In this document: positions 33,380 to 44,029 of the stretch, in pieces
How the letters are laid out: every line of letters begins with the position of its first letter
Numbering within the stretch: position 1 is the stretch's first letter
Assembly (NCBI GenBank): GCA_028023455.1
Contig: JAQFVV010012416.1
Location: forward strand, 1,171,767 to 1,235,766
Origin: Epiperipatus broadwayi
Lineage: Eukaryota > Onychophora > Udeonychophora > Euonychophora > Peripatidae
DNA: 64,000 nucleotides
Direction of reading: 5' to 3'
Translations under genes and position numbers: made by a program
The notes under the pieces: model-generated
Databases searched by the model: none
What the model was told of the DNA's origin: nothing
What the model saw: only the letters and a program-made list of their open reading frames with translations

Positions 33380-34300
33380 AAATTACTTAAGATCATAACT
33401 AATGTCAGAGCAATCTTTACATGAATCCCTGCATCTTTTTTTCACCCTTTGGAGACCAAACTTCTGAACTCTTGTACTTTCAACATTGACAAACCAAAAA
33501 TTTCTCAAAGTCATAGATAACATGGATACTTATGTATTGAGACTCTTGGTAAAGCTTATGCTATTTGATCTTTGCGCTTTTATTTATTACTTTACACATT
33601 TATTGTTGTCTGGAATCATCAATTAATTAATCATGGTTTTTTTTTATGTTTTATGGAATCTGATTGTTGTTTATTTCAACTACAATGCTAATTAATTATA
33701 TAAAATAATTGTAATTTAGTTTATTAAAAAATATATACTTTTGATTCCAGATGATTATATAACATAAGTGTGTTTTGGTCGCTCTTTCCCAACATAGTAA
33801 TTTCCTCATACAAACAACATCAGTATTGTGCTATAATCTTATTGTAATTTTAACAAAATTACAATGACTTTTAGACTTCTGCAGAAATATAACACATTGC
33901 CATGTGAGTAATATTTACTACTTATGTAATAATCAAAAAAAAATTGCTATAACAATTTTTAAAAAGTCAATGAACAAATGTGTCTTATTCACATTATGTT
34001 CGTGACCAAAAGACTTCCATAATTCAATTAACATTTAAATAATATATTAGTCTATCTTCATATGATATACATTGCATGGCTGGTTCAGAGAAACAAGTTT
34101 CAATATCACACTGCAATAAATTATATTTCTTTTATCTTCAACCTAAAAATTAAGCCTGCTTCTTAGCTAAATCCAAATTATGAATTAAGATAAGATCTTT
34201 TTTGTGAAAATAAAGTGGTTCACTGAAATTTTGGAATGTTGAATCAGAAATATCATCTTTTTGCCATTACATATTCCAGATTCTAACAGCAGCAAAAAAA
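33380..34300. other. AT-rich DNA, nothing recognised
   Basis: No feature could be supported; only short simple sequence is visible. Confidence 0.4.
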
Positions 34301-34440
34301 TTTCAAACAGGAGAGCCACCTAGTGTAAGCTCGAATAATCAATAGAAGCCAGAAGATTATGCATCATAATTCCTGTTCAATGCCTTCCCATTCAATGTCC
34401 CCAGACTTGTTTCTATCTTATGGAAATGACCAATAGAAAT
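34300..34440 (-). repeat. Decayed family A fragment
   Basis: GAGCCACCTAGTGTAAGC, CGAATAATCAATAGAAGCCA and, on the minus strand, UAGAAACAAGUCUGGGGA align with the outer end and ribozyme 3' half of family A. CUGAUGA is lost. Confidence 0.5.
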
Positions 34441-34904
34441 TTAACTTTTAGATCCACTATTATACCCCAACATTAAGACACACTAAAAGATTTTTAATTA
34501 TCCTATTATATAAAACGTTGAAAAAATTGGAATAAGTAAGACAGCTATTGCATAATAAAGAATTTAACTTAATGATATGCCATGTGAAACTGCAACAAAG
34601 ATATTGTTAGTATTTTTTTAAACTTTTTTTTTTACAAATATAAACATTGGAATGAAAAAAACAAACATTATTTTTGTTTATGCAATGTATTTGATGAAAC
34701 CATATATATGTCTTTAACACAACATTTTATAAACATCTGTACATGTCATATTTAAAATTATATGTTTATATATTATTTTTATTGCAAATTATTTAATAAC
34801 TGGATTTCCTTAAACACATACATACAAGTTAAAATACACACACATACAAGTTGAAAAAAGAAAACAAAACGATCTTTAAATAGGTCACTGAATGGTGAGG
34901 GCCT

Positions 34905-34930
34905 CTCCAACAGCCCCCCCTCCCCCCCAA
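34905..34930. repeat. Poly(C) tract
   Basis: Two adjoining C runs (7 and 8) separated by one T, followed by an A run, in otherwise AT-rich DNA. Confidence 0.8.
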
Positions 34931-35045
34931 AAAAAATAGAAGGCTCATTCACTAGACTTAATAATCATAAAATGATTGAGTTTTTAAAACTTCTATCTCT
35001 TTTACTTACTAAGTAAGAATATGTAGATATTTATTTATTAAGAGA

Positions 35046-35112
35046 TTCTGAACAGCTAGCTGAGTTGGTTATGCATCAGCTACTTAAAAAATCCTAAAGT
35101 TAGTTCGATACT
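35046..35112 (+). repeat. tRNA-derived SINE head or tRNA pseudogene (Lys-like)
   Basis: GCTAGCTGAGTTGGTTATGC (A box TAGCTGAGTTGG), ATCAGCTACTTAAAAAATCC where tRNA-Lys has its anticodon arm, and GTTAGTTCGATACTAG (B-box-like). Acceptor ends do not pair well and no body or target duplication was identified. Confidence 0.5.
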
Positions 35113-35119
35113 AGATTAT

Positions 35120-37250
35120 GGAATGGTAGGAAGATGTAGTGAAACTGTGCCACAAAGTTTCATACATAATACACATAAGTACATCAATGAATTGAATTTG
35201 CTGATACATTATTTATAAGTAAAGAATTAAACACCTACCAAGTTCACCCTAGCAAAATAAAATGTACATTAATTAGATTTGTAAATGAAAAATAGTCACG
35301 TAATCGGTAACAGCAAATGCCACGATAAGGTTGTTTCATTAAAATAAGAACTTGATCTATTTTACAGTACAATTGTTGATAATTTTATTTATATAAAAAG
35401 TAGTATTGTTTCTAGTTCCAAGTGTTACATTGACGATTTATATAAGATTCTACTTAATATTGCATGCACAATACACACATATATGTCTGTGATAAAAATC
35501 TTCAAAAGTAAGACCTCATCATTCAGAAATAATGACTTCCACTTTTGAATTTATGGATCAGTGTTGCAAATGCATGACCCAAGATCATATGGTCATAGTT
35601 TATGCTTAAAAAAGGGTCTCAGTAAGATGATACCTCAATTTTTTAAACTATTATTCAACAATTGTTTACAAAATTATAGAAGTATTTTTGAAGCTTATTA
35701 GTAATAAGAGACAATAAAAGTTACATAAAAGCTAATTACAATGATGAAATTTATAATGAAAGAAACAAAAAAGGAAATTTGTGAAGATTTAAAAAGAAAT
35801 AATTGTGTTTGTACAAATAGCATAAATCATATAAAAAAGCACAAACAAGATATTTATTTTTAAAAAAAGAATAAGGACTATCAAGAAATAAAAAAAAAAA
35901 GATTAAATTGAAAGGTAAATTTATTGCTGCATTAGCATGCAAACCCATGAAATGACTTTCAAATTTTATATTTGTAAGAATTTTTATCATTATTGATGAC
36001 TTTTTCTAGGGATTTTTTCAGATATCCAACTTGTAGCCAATTCCTATAATCATACCATACAAGTTGGTAAACAAATGCTTAGTTATTTTTAATTGACAAA
36101 TATAGAAAATTCCAGGCACTCTAATCAGTTAACAAGACTCAATACATCAATAAAAAAAGATTAACATGTCTTCTGACCTGATAAAATTGCATTGCATCGT
36201 ATACAAGCAACTGCTTTAGTTAGAAATCAAAAAATAAACATTATTAGAAATACTTTATATAATTATTCTTAACTGAATGATTGAACAAAGAATGAATAGT
36301 TTCACGTTCATCAATATTGCAGCAGAATTAATCTCACAGGATGGTGACAAGTTCATTGATCTCGGTGACGCTTTTTGTAATCTTTCAACTTTTGATTTTA
36401 GTATTAAACATTATTCTATATCAAAATTCAATAAATTGGACTTGATTTGATAGAAATAATGTTCTTAAAAAAACATGTTTGAACATTGCAAATATTAAAA
36501 AATAAATTTGTAATGAGAACAATATTTCTATCATTCACTGATCAACAGGGAAAGTGCAAGTAAGCAATTCTGAAAAATCAATGAAACCTTATTTGATTGA
36601 AATATATTTTTAATGTTGGTATTAATGTTTAGTGATCAGTTTCACAAGAAATAGTGATTGTAATGGCTATTGTTTCTTTTTACTGTTGAACTAGAATTTA
36701 TTTTCTATTTTTAAAAATAAATCTTATACATATAAAATAAAAGTGCAATCATGTATACTTTTAATTTTTAATAATTATTATGCAATCATTGTGTAAAAAT
36801 AATCATGAATTTTAATAAACTTCACAAAAACATCTAGTTTTTAGTTGGTCTCAAAATAAATTAACAAAAAATTAAATCCTTCAAACACATGGATGTAGGG
36901 TTAAATATTTTGACCTATTTGAAAAAACTGACCTCTTCAAATTTTTTAAAATTAAAGAATCAGTATTTATGCGATTTTGTAGTTTAAAAAAATAGTAAAA
37001 TATCTCAATAGATGGCAGTACACAATAACTAATTTTTTAGAAAATTCCTTCATGTGAAAATATGTTCAAATTTTAAATAACTTATTGTTCTTAAGCAATA
37101 ACAATTCATAAAGGCTTAAAATTGTTCAATTAAAATATTTAAAGTACAAAGTATATAATTAATTATTTGAATGTTACAAAGAGAATTATAAATAATATAA
37201 TTTTCTTGATTACAGTAGACCACAAACCATACTGTACCTAACTACATAAT
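35120..37250. other. AT-rich DNA, nothing recognised
   Basis: The longest frame (79 residues, minus, 35751-35990) is K/N/F/L-rich low-complexity coding and is judged fortuitous. No repeats could be assigned. Confidence 0.45.
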
Positions 37251-37260
37251 TTTTAATTAA

Positions 37261-37714
37261 TTATAATGAGCGTCACATGATCACATTTCCTATACTAGCA
37301 CATTAATTGTTGATAAATCCTGCCTAATAGGATAGTGGTGGATATGGTTGTAAAAGAGCCAAAGACGCCAAAATGTATGAGTGCTGAACTGAGTTCAGAC
37401 CCATATGACTATATAAGCTATTGAGCTTAGATTGAAAATATTTTTTGTTTTCAATTTCATTCTCATAGTTTTGTAGTGGAGATAAAAGGTGGTTGCTAGA
37501 GGGTTGCATTAGATCCTAAGATCTAGATGAAGTGCTCTCAGATCCAAAGCTCCTCACTGACGAAGGCCACAAGCCAGAAACTAGTCTGGGGATATTGGAT
37601 GAGTAGGCATTAGATAGGGATTTTATGCACAAGCCTTCTGGCATCCATTGATTACTCTGTTTAGCACAGGTGGCAATACTGTATGGAGAGTTTTGCTCTG
37701 TTTATAATGAGCGT
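37261..37714 (+). mobile_element. Family A element with 13-bp TSD
   Basis: TTATAATGAGCGT at 37261-37273 and 37702-37714 flanks a 428-bp plus-oriented unit. The first 45 bp (TCACATGATCACATTTCC to TTGTTGATAAA) are the family tail in inverted orientation joined to CCTGCCTAATAGGATAG, so this copy has a short fold-back at its 5' end, while the 3' end stops at TTTTGCTCTGTTTA. The interior is nearly identical to the right arm of 26567-27633, suggesting recent activity of the family. Confidence 0.85.
37549..37592 (+). ncRNA. Family A hammerhead ribozyme, core intact
   Basis: Same 44 bases as 27425-27468: UCCUCA (37551-37556), CUGACGA (37557-37563), stem II, GAA, ACUAGU, C37586 as cleavage base and UGGGGA. 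Finding the same stretch unchanged at two separate insertions points to recent spread or conservation. Confidence 0.8.
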
Positions 37715-38000
37715 GCTAATAGATGAGAGTCATTCACTCAAAACTGGTTAGGGGATAGAGATAATTTTAGATAGAGATTTTAAATGCTTTCTTTTGTGGC
37801 ATTTATAGAAAAGCTTGTTTAGAGCTATTAGCATGCTCTTTATATTACATTTGTGAATACAAACGTATTAAATTAAGTCATGTGATCTATGACTTGTTTT
37901 TCTTATGATTATAATTTTCAATTATACACTATCCAACTAAAAATGTAAATAAGCAAGCAAAAATATAAAAAAACAACAACATTAAAATTCACAAATTTTA

Positions 38001-38125
38001 TGATATCAGCAGCCATTTTTCATTCTTTGAGTGCCATTCACAATCGTATTTTAAAAAAGGAAAAATTGAATATAAATTTTATAATACATCAGTAGCCATT
38101 TTTCCTTTTCAGAGCAGTATGCATA
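38001..38125. repeat. Short direct repeat with AGCCATTTTTC
   Basis: ATCAGCAGCCATTTTTCATTC at about 38005 and CATCAGTAGCCATTTTTCC at about 38087 are similar and about 83 bp apart. Their origin is unknown. Confidence 0.4.
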
Positions 38126-38689
38126 ATTATACATGTTAATAAAATTTCTCTGATTAATGCTGAAAGCACAAATATTTTATTCTTCCCTTATTATCCTTTC
38201 CAAATTTGAAATGCATCATAGAATATTTTCAAAGAGTAACTAACTGCTAAAAGTTTTATAAAATTTTAGAACATAGTTAAAATTAATGTGGATTTAAAAA
38301 CATTAAATAATTAGATCATAATTTCTTGATAAAGAAACCAGTCTATTATGTTTCTATAAGAATAAAATGTTATTGAAAAAATGGATATTGCCCACAATGT
38401 ATTTAACAAATGAAAAAGTCTGACATTTCAATATTTTCTTTATTTTAAAAATAAAAATATGGCAATTTTTTTTCTTATTCTTATTGCTTGTCATTGCATG
38501 ATTAAACTCACACTTTGTGAAATATATACATAATACCTCAATTACTTAATATATATCTATATACCAGATGTACCCGGCCTTTTGAAAGGTCTTTGTTTTG
38601 ACACATTAAATTCTTCATAATAAAAATTATTATATTTGTAATATTTTTTTAATTGATTGCTTTAACATTTTTTTTAATAATTTAATGTA

Positions 38690-40060
38690 AATTAAACAAA
38701 AGATTTTAATATTAGATAAATAAATGTGAGAAATGAACTTGACCTGAAAGGCAGTTGAGTAGTCTTCTCTTAGCGTGTTGAAACCATGAGAGGGTGTACT
38801 TTTTATGTAAATGAACACAAATATAACATTACCAGGCCTTTTTATTTATTTTCAACTTTAACATTATTTTCTAAAAATGGAATAATTGTTTTTAAATTAC
38901 ATTAGACATTTTAGAAGCATTGTGATATTTTGCAAACTATTTTTAAACAATTTTACAAAACAACATTATTTTGTAAAAAAAACAAAACATTATTTTCAAA
39001 AATACAAGAATTACAATATTTTAAATTACATTCCACAAGTCAGTGCATAGTGCTGTAATGTGCATGGGGGGGTGGTGGTTTTGCTGGTCCAAAGGTTCGG
39101 CCAAAAGATGCAGTACTCTGAATCAAACCAAGATTATGATTTGCAAAACAACGTGGAATCTCAGACATTTTATTTGTCTCATATCTGATTTTAATCTGAC
39201 CAAAAGATGCAGTACTCTGATCAAACCAAGCTTATGATTTCCAAAACAATGTGCAACCTCAGCCATTTCATTTGACTTGTAGCTTTTCTTGTGCAAACAT
39301 GTCTTTTCACATGACTTGTGTGAAATGTTGGCCTGATCCTTTTGCAATTGTTTTCACATTCTGTGATGTGTAGGAAAGCACGGGATGGGGTTACAATTAT
39401 GAGTATGCACTATTACATCAGTTAGAGTGTAAGATCACTATTACGAAGGCATATTACAACTGTTCTGGCCAGTTGAATTCCAAACACCCTTACGTTATAT
39501 AGTAGTAATCTGCTAAGTGTGTGCATTTGCATAGTATCATGAAACACATCAGTAATAAGATTATTTACTAGCTATAAATTAGTATCATAGCATCTATTTT
39601 TCCCCTCACTAAACATCACCCTTCAAACATGAATTTATGTACTGTTTAACACATTTCTTTGTGATTTAAATACTATACCTATTCAGTTCTGTACTGTTCC
39701 AAGTGTTTCTTATTAACTAGATGTAAATACAAGACTATAGTACCTATTTCTTTTTCCTTATTTAATATAAATTAAACAAAAGATTTTAATATAATGTAAA
39801 TAAATGTAAGAAATGTATGTGAGAAATGTACTCACCTGAAACACATTTGTTATCTGTATGTGAATTTGACAGTCTTAAGTACCACTATATATAATAAGAT
39901 TATTTACTAGAGCACCTTCTGAATAAAAAAAGGTGACATCCTGAAAGGCTGTTGTTTTTGTAATAGTAAGATTATTTACTAAAATGTAAATATGGTGCTA
40001 TAGCATCTATCCCCCCCCTCATCCAATATCACACTTCAAACATGAATTTAAGTACTGTGG
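38690..40060. repeat. Interspersed direct repeats
   Basis: Block 1, AAATTAAACAAAAGATTTTAAT with AATAAATGTGAGAAATG and CCTGAAAGG, at about 38688-38760 returns at about 39770-39845. Block 2, CCTCA..CAA.ATCAC.CTTCAAACATGAATTTA, occurs near 39605 and 40018. AATAAGATTATTTACTA recurs near 39555, 39892 and 39965. This looks like a duplicated, partly tandem local unit of about 400 bp and more. No protein was recognised. Confidence 0.5.
39098..39297. repeat. 99-bp tandem duplication
   Basis: CCAAAAGATGCAGTACTCTG, AAACCAAG.TTATGATTT and CAAAACAA.GTG.AA.CTCAG at 39101 recur from 39200, about 99 bp apart, with several differences. Confidence 0.7.
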
Positions 40061-40269
40061 TGACATTTTCTTTATTATTTAAATACTACACCTTTGTAGT
40101 TAAAAGCACATGTACTAATTTTTTCCAAGCATTTTTTATTAATGGGAATTACTTAATTTGCATAAATGTGGTAGTTGTGAATGTGACATTGGACAAACAT
40201 TCAATACACTCACCAATCAGATGAGAATATATAAAACATTCAAGATTAAAATTCATAACCCAATACAAT

Positions 40270-40915
40270 TCATACATTATAATACCCTCTAATCTAGCGT
40301 AAGTCAAAATTTAACCAAAGTGTTTTAGTTATTCTTCTATATTAATAAATGCATTAGAATAAACAGTAGATTTATTCTTATAACATTTTGACTTATGCTA
40401 GGTTAGATAAAATTTTTAAATATTTATTGTATAGTGTTACAAGTTTTAATTTCGAATGTTATATATATATGTGTGTGTGTGTATCTTTCCACTTATTATT
40501 ACAAATAAATTATTTTTTTAAATTTTCGTTTATATATGCATAATATACATATAAAAAAGTATATTACATATGTGCGTGTTGAAAAGTATTCTATACTTGC
40601 AGTTCAATAAACAATTTTTTTATTTTAATTAATGCTTATCTACAACACATGAGCTATTGCATGTGAGAAGACTTGAAATTAAATATAGCATAGTTCATAG
40701 CTTCTAAAAACATATTGAGAATGATAATAAAGTAAAAAATATATATTATCAATGGAAGTAGATTCAGAAATTATCATCATTAGTAACCATTGGTGAATGA
40801 GTACACCTCTTCTAATTCTAGAAAAAAAAAAGAAAATTAAAAGTAAATATTACAATGACAATGAAAAAACACATCAAAAGTAAGTGTTACAATGACTAAC
40901 AAACTAATCTATGAA
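40270..40915. other. AT-rich DNA with a TATATG/TG run
   Basis: A TATATATATGTGTGTGTGTG microsatellite lies near 40462-40484. Nothing else was recognised. Confidence 0.45.
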
Positions 40916-40919
40916 TTAC

Positions 40920-41065
40920 ATCATCATTTTCAATCATTATCGATACATTGTAGGATGAAAGACTCTCCAAATTCAATCCATTTCCAATCTCTAGTCTCTC
41001 ATCACCCAAAACTCTCTTATTTACCATCCATTTAACATGTGATCTCTTTCTAGGTCTTCTACTAC
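40920..41065 (-). pseudogene. RTE-type LINE 3' fragment, truncated
   Basis: CATCATTTTCAATCATTATC then CACTGCAGGATGAAG-like sequence in decayed form (CATTGTAGGATGAAAG) and TTCAATCCATTTCCAATC are the complement of the LINE C-terminus. The copy stops near 41060, where the tail of the next copy begins. Confidence 0.55.
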
Positions 41066-41521
41066 ATCATCATCAATAATTATCATTTCACTGCAGGATG
41101 AAGGTCTCTCCAAGTTCAATCCATCTTCTGTGATCTTTAGCTTCTCTTCTCCACATCACTCCTGAACACTTTCTTATTTTATCCATCCATCTCACATGCG
41201 GTCTCTTTCTGGGTCTTTTACAATCTCTAGGAATCCAGTTTAAGATTTCAATTGTCGATCTATTATCATCTCTTCTAGCAATATGTCCAGCCCAACTCCA
41301 ATCTTTTAATTTTTTCAATGAGGTCAGTAACACCTGTTTGTTCTCTTTCCCATATATTGCGCTTTCGATCTCTTCTTGTTACTCCCAACATGCATCTCTC
41401 CATATTTCTTTGAGTGGTCTGAAGTCTCTATATTCACATATATCATAAGTTGGTAACTTAGTCTGTTAGATTTCTTGTAACGCTGTCTTTTCACTTCATT
41501 AACTTGTTTATTCTCAGACAT
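41066..41521 (-). pseudogene. RTE-type LINE 3' fragment, best preserved copy
   Basis: The minus-strand frame 41333-41088 reads KLKDWSWAGHIARRDDN, IEILNWIPRDCKRPRKR, PHVRWMDKIRKCSGVMW, RREAKDHRRWIELGETFILQ, the standard C-terminal end of RTE/BovB-like reverse transcriptases, followed by an (ATC)n tail. Upstream (41521-41324), a second frame gives the preceding segment, offset by a frameshift. There is no RT catalytic domain, so it is a 5'-truncated insertion. It lies head-to-tail with the truncated copy at 40920. Confidence 0.75.
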
Positions 41522-41524
41522 ATT

Positions 41525-42160
41525 TTCTCAATCAAAGCAATAACTTCCGTTATTTTTTCATTTAGTTATGAAATAATCTTTATAATATAAATGAGATCTG
41601 TCTTTTCCACAAAAATAATTCTCAAAGTTTTGAAAGTTTATTACAAAATACTTTGTATTTGCTAAAATAAAAGTATTACGTATTTATTGATATAAAGTTT
41701 TAAAGTACTCTTTTGTTACTTTATTAAAATATTTTATAATAAATATTTTAAATGGCTTTACATTCCCATTATATATATATAAGCGTGTGTGTGCGTGTGT
41801 ACACTGCAATTCAAGCTTATCATTATAAACAAATGCTATACTAATTTAAACAAATAGATATTCACGCATAATATATTCTTTTTATTATTTTACAATGAAA
41901 TTTTATTGTCTTTAGAGACATTTATAAGCATAGAATTTGTTTCTAAAACTTCAAGTCAGTTAACTGTTCATAAGGATGCAATTAAAGATTAGAATAGTCA
42001 GTTAAAGACCACTAAGTTAGTCGAGATCTGCTTAATTCTAAACATTATAAATATTTAAGACGGTGAAGGACAAGAAAATAAGGTTTTCATAGCAGGAATA
42101 AGATTTTAAGATTAGCTGAAATTCAAATGTGCAAAAAAGATCTTGTCACAAAGAAATAAA
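41525..42160. other. AT-rich DNA, nothing recognised
   Basis: Contains TATATATATAAGCGTGTGTGTGCGTGTG simple sequence (about 41773-41800) and no recognisable element. Confidence 0.4.
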
Positions 42161-42165
42161 AAATG

Positions 42166-42493
42166 TATTCTTGAACTGATAAATAAATGTAGATTGCCTT
42201 ATTTTAGAGTAAATTGATAACTAATGTATTACATTTTTGATGAATAATTTGTTAATTTCCATTTTTTTCTAAAGACATTATATATATTCTTCTCATATGT
42301 CAAATGCGTTGATCGGGAAGCGAACCTGGTATTCTTGAACTGATAAATAAATGTAGATTGCCTTATTTTAGAGTAAATTGATAATTAATGTATTACATTT
42401 TTGATGAATAATTTGTTAATTTCCATTTTTTTCTAAAGACATTATATATATTCTTCTCATATGTCAAATGCGTTAGTCGGGAAGCGAACCTGG
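42166..42493. repeat. 164-bp tandem duplication including SINE 3' end
   Basis: Copy 1 (42166-42329) and copy 2 (42330-42493) begin TATTCTTGAACTGATAAAT and end GGGAAGCGAACCTGG. They differ at only a few bases (for example GATAACT/GATAATT and GTTGATCGG/GTTAGTCGG). Each contains the end of a minus-strand tRNA-Gly SINE plus about 130 bp of its 3' flank. Only copy 2 continues into the complete tRNA part. Confidence 0.9.
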
Positions 42494-42545
42494 ATCAGCT
42501 GCTTGGAAGACAGCTATGCTAACCGCTAAGCCACCAACTTGACGA
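42461..42545 (-). mobile_element. tRNA-Gly(TCC)-derived SINE
   Basis: Minus strand from 42541: CAAGTTGGTGGCTTAGCGG, TTAGCATAGCTGTCTTCC, AAGCAGCTGATCCAGG, TTCGCTTCCCGACTAACGCA. This follows tRNA-Gly(TCC) closely (A box, anticodon loop CTTCCAA, B box GGTTCGCTTCC), then TTTGACATATGAGAAGAA. The acceptor stem is imperfect, CCA is absent and the sequence runs on into a shared 3' segment, so it is a SINE rather than a tRNA gene. Confidence 0.75.
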
Positions 42546-42549
42546 CGTT

Positions 42550-43110
42550 ATTGTCAAAAAAGAAGGTATATACATGTTCCTCATAAAATACATTGTAGAC
42601 TTGGAACATTTACATCATTCTAATTAGATTGTTTTCTGGTTAAATCATCTGACTGTAAAATAACTTGTAGCAACCCTGCAGAATACAACTTAAAACTATT
42701 AGGCATTTTTAATGGTAAGACAACAAACGGGATTACTTAGCATTTTTAAATGACTGCACTTATTATCAACAATCTAAAAATTCTTGATCCATATAGAAGA
42801 AGTCGTGATTCATTAGCTTAAAACCTGATGATTCACTTATCCACAGTTCAAAAACTTATAATTAATAATATATATTGCAACTGTTATTACTATGATGACA
42901 AAATATTACAAGAGAAGGTTGATATTTTTGCAAGCAAGTGCTTAAAATTTCAATCTTAAATTCTCAAGGAACACCAATCATCACATGATAACCAAGAGGA
43001 TAGTAGGTTTTATTGTTACTACCTTAGTGTTTATGTGTAATTGTTAAATATTTGTATTATAGATTTATATGTCTGAAAGTTATATATTGTATATATGCTA
43101 TGATGAATTA
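42550..43110. other. AT-rich DNA, nothing recognised
   Basis: No coding or repeat structure could be supported. Confidence 0.4.
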
Positions 43111-43118
43111 ATTATATG

Positions 43119-44026
43119 CGAGGGGGGATGCAGAAAAAACCAGAATTTTATAATAAAAATTGTTTATTTTTAAGTGTTATAAATTTAATCACTTTAAAAT
43201 TGCTATCCATTTGATGCAATACACTGGTCTGAACATGTTTTTCATTTTTCAAAATAATCCAAAAATACTTGCAAAGTGACACTTTTTAACACTTCTGTCA
43301 TTTTTTTTCATCACGTCTAAATCCGCAAAATAAAAAAAAAATGAGACATTTTTTTATTCAAGAGAATTTTAAAAAATTGCACGAAGCAAGGTCATGCAAA
43401 TATGACTGATAGAGAAGCTGGATCATGCTGAATTTAATTAAGAAATGTTCCACCACTCGTGGCTTTGAGAGATGACATTTTGTGGAGATGAAGCTTGCAC
43501 TTTTTTCTTTGACATAAAACATGATGTTTACATTTTTGTGCATCACATAAATGTTTCAAACTTGCAGATAAAATGCCTGACCATTACAAACTAAATTTGA
43601 GAGAAAAATGTCATTTGCTTTTAAAAAAATCAGCATTGTTTTGACTTTGGACTTCACTTGCAATGCTTTTTAGGAATGTGATGAATTTAACATTTCAATT
43701 AAACAATTCATAAACTTGTGTTATTATGAGATCAACTTTCTTATAATCTCTTTCAAGCATTACAACTTTTTTTCCTTGATGTTTTCTCTAAACGAAAACA
43801 GAATTTCATATTATCAAACTTTTCAGCCATTATAAAAAAATTGACAAAAATTCAAAATGCACTTTACCAAACAATGTGTTATGTGTCTCCATGAATTCAC
43901 ATGGTGATGTCATTTGGCAGATTGACATAGAAGGGTTCATGTAAGATGTATGTAACAGCAGAAGCATATACTACAACAGGCACGCAAGCCAGAAAATTAT
44001 TCCAGTTATTTTTGGGTTGCCCCTTA
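43119..44026 (-). mobile_element. Mariner-like element with broken, internally deleted transposase
   Basis: Imperfect terminal inverted repeats: CGAGGGGGGATGCAG at 43119 and TAAGGGGCAACCCAAAAATA on the minus strand from 44026. The minus-strand transposase starts at 43830 as MAEKFDNMKFCFRLEKTSRK, continues after a frameshift as VMLERDYKKVDLIITQVYELF (the mariner N-terminal HTH region with its TQV.E.F motif), and further on contains VVEHFLIKF and LHDLASCNFLKF (43358-43546), equal to the mariner HPPYSPDLAPCDFFLF block with the third catalytic Asp region. The C-terminal Q.C...GDYFE-like part follows in another frame. At 0.9 kb it is shorter than intact mariners (about 1.3 kb). Confidence 0.65.
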
Positions 44027-44029
44027 TAC

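Larger units (their letters stand above)
37250..37910 (+). mobile_element. Family D copy carrying a nested family A insertion
   Basis: Sequence to the right of 37714 (GTGCTAATAGATGAGAG, GGGGATAGAGATAATTTTAG, ATAGAGATTTTAAATGC, TTAGAGCTATTAGCATGCTC, AAGTCATGTGATCTATGACTTG) is the right half of family D as seen at 21800-21980. Its hammerhead keeps stem II GAGU-CAUUC-ACUC but has lost CUGAUGA and G12. Family A (37274-37701) sits inside it between copies of TTATAATGAGCGT, so D is the older insertion. Confidence 0.65.

Noticed and set aside
42469-42541. Functional tRNA-Gly gene
   Set aside because: The acceptor stem is imperfect, and the sequence continues into a SINE 3' segment shared with other copies.
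42825-42831. CTGATGA near 42825 as a hammerhead
   Set aside because: No stem II, no GAAA and no cleavage triplet downstream.
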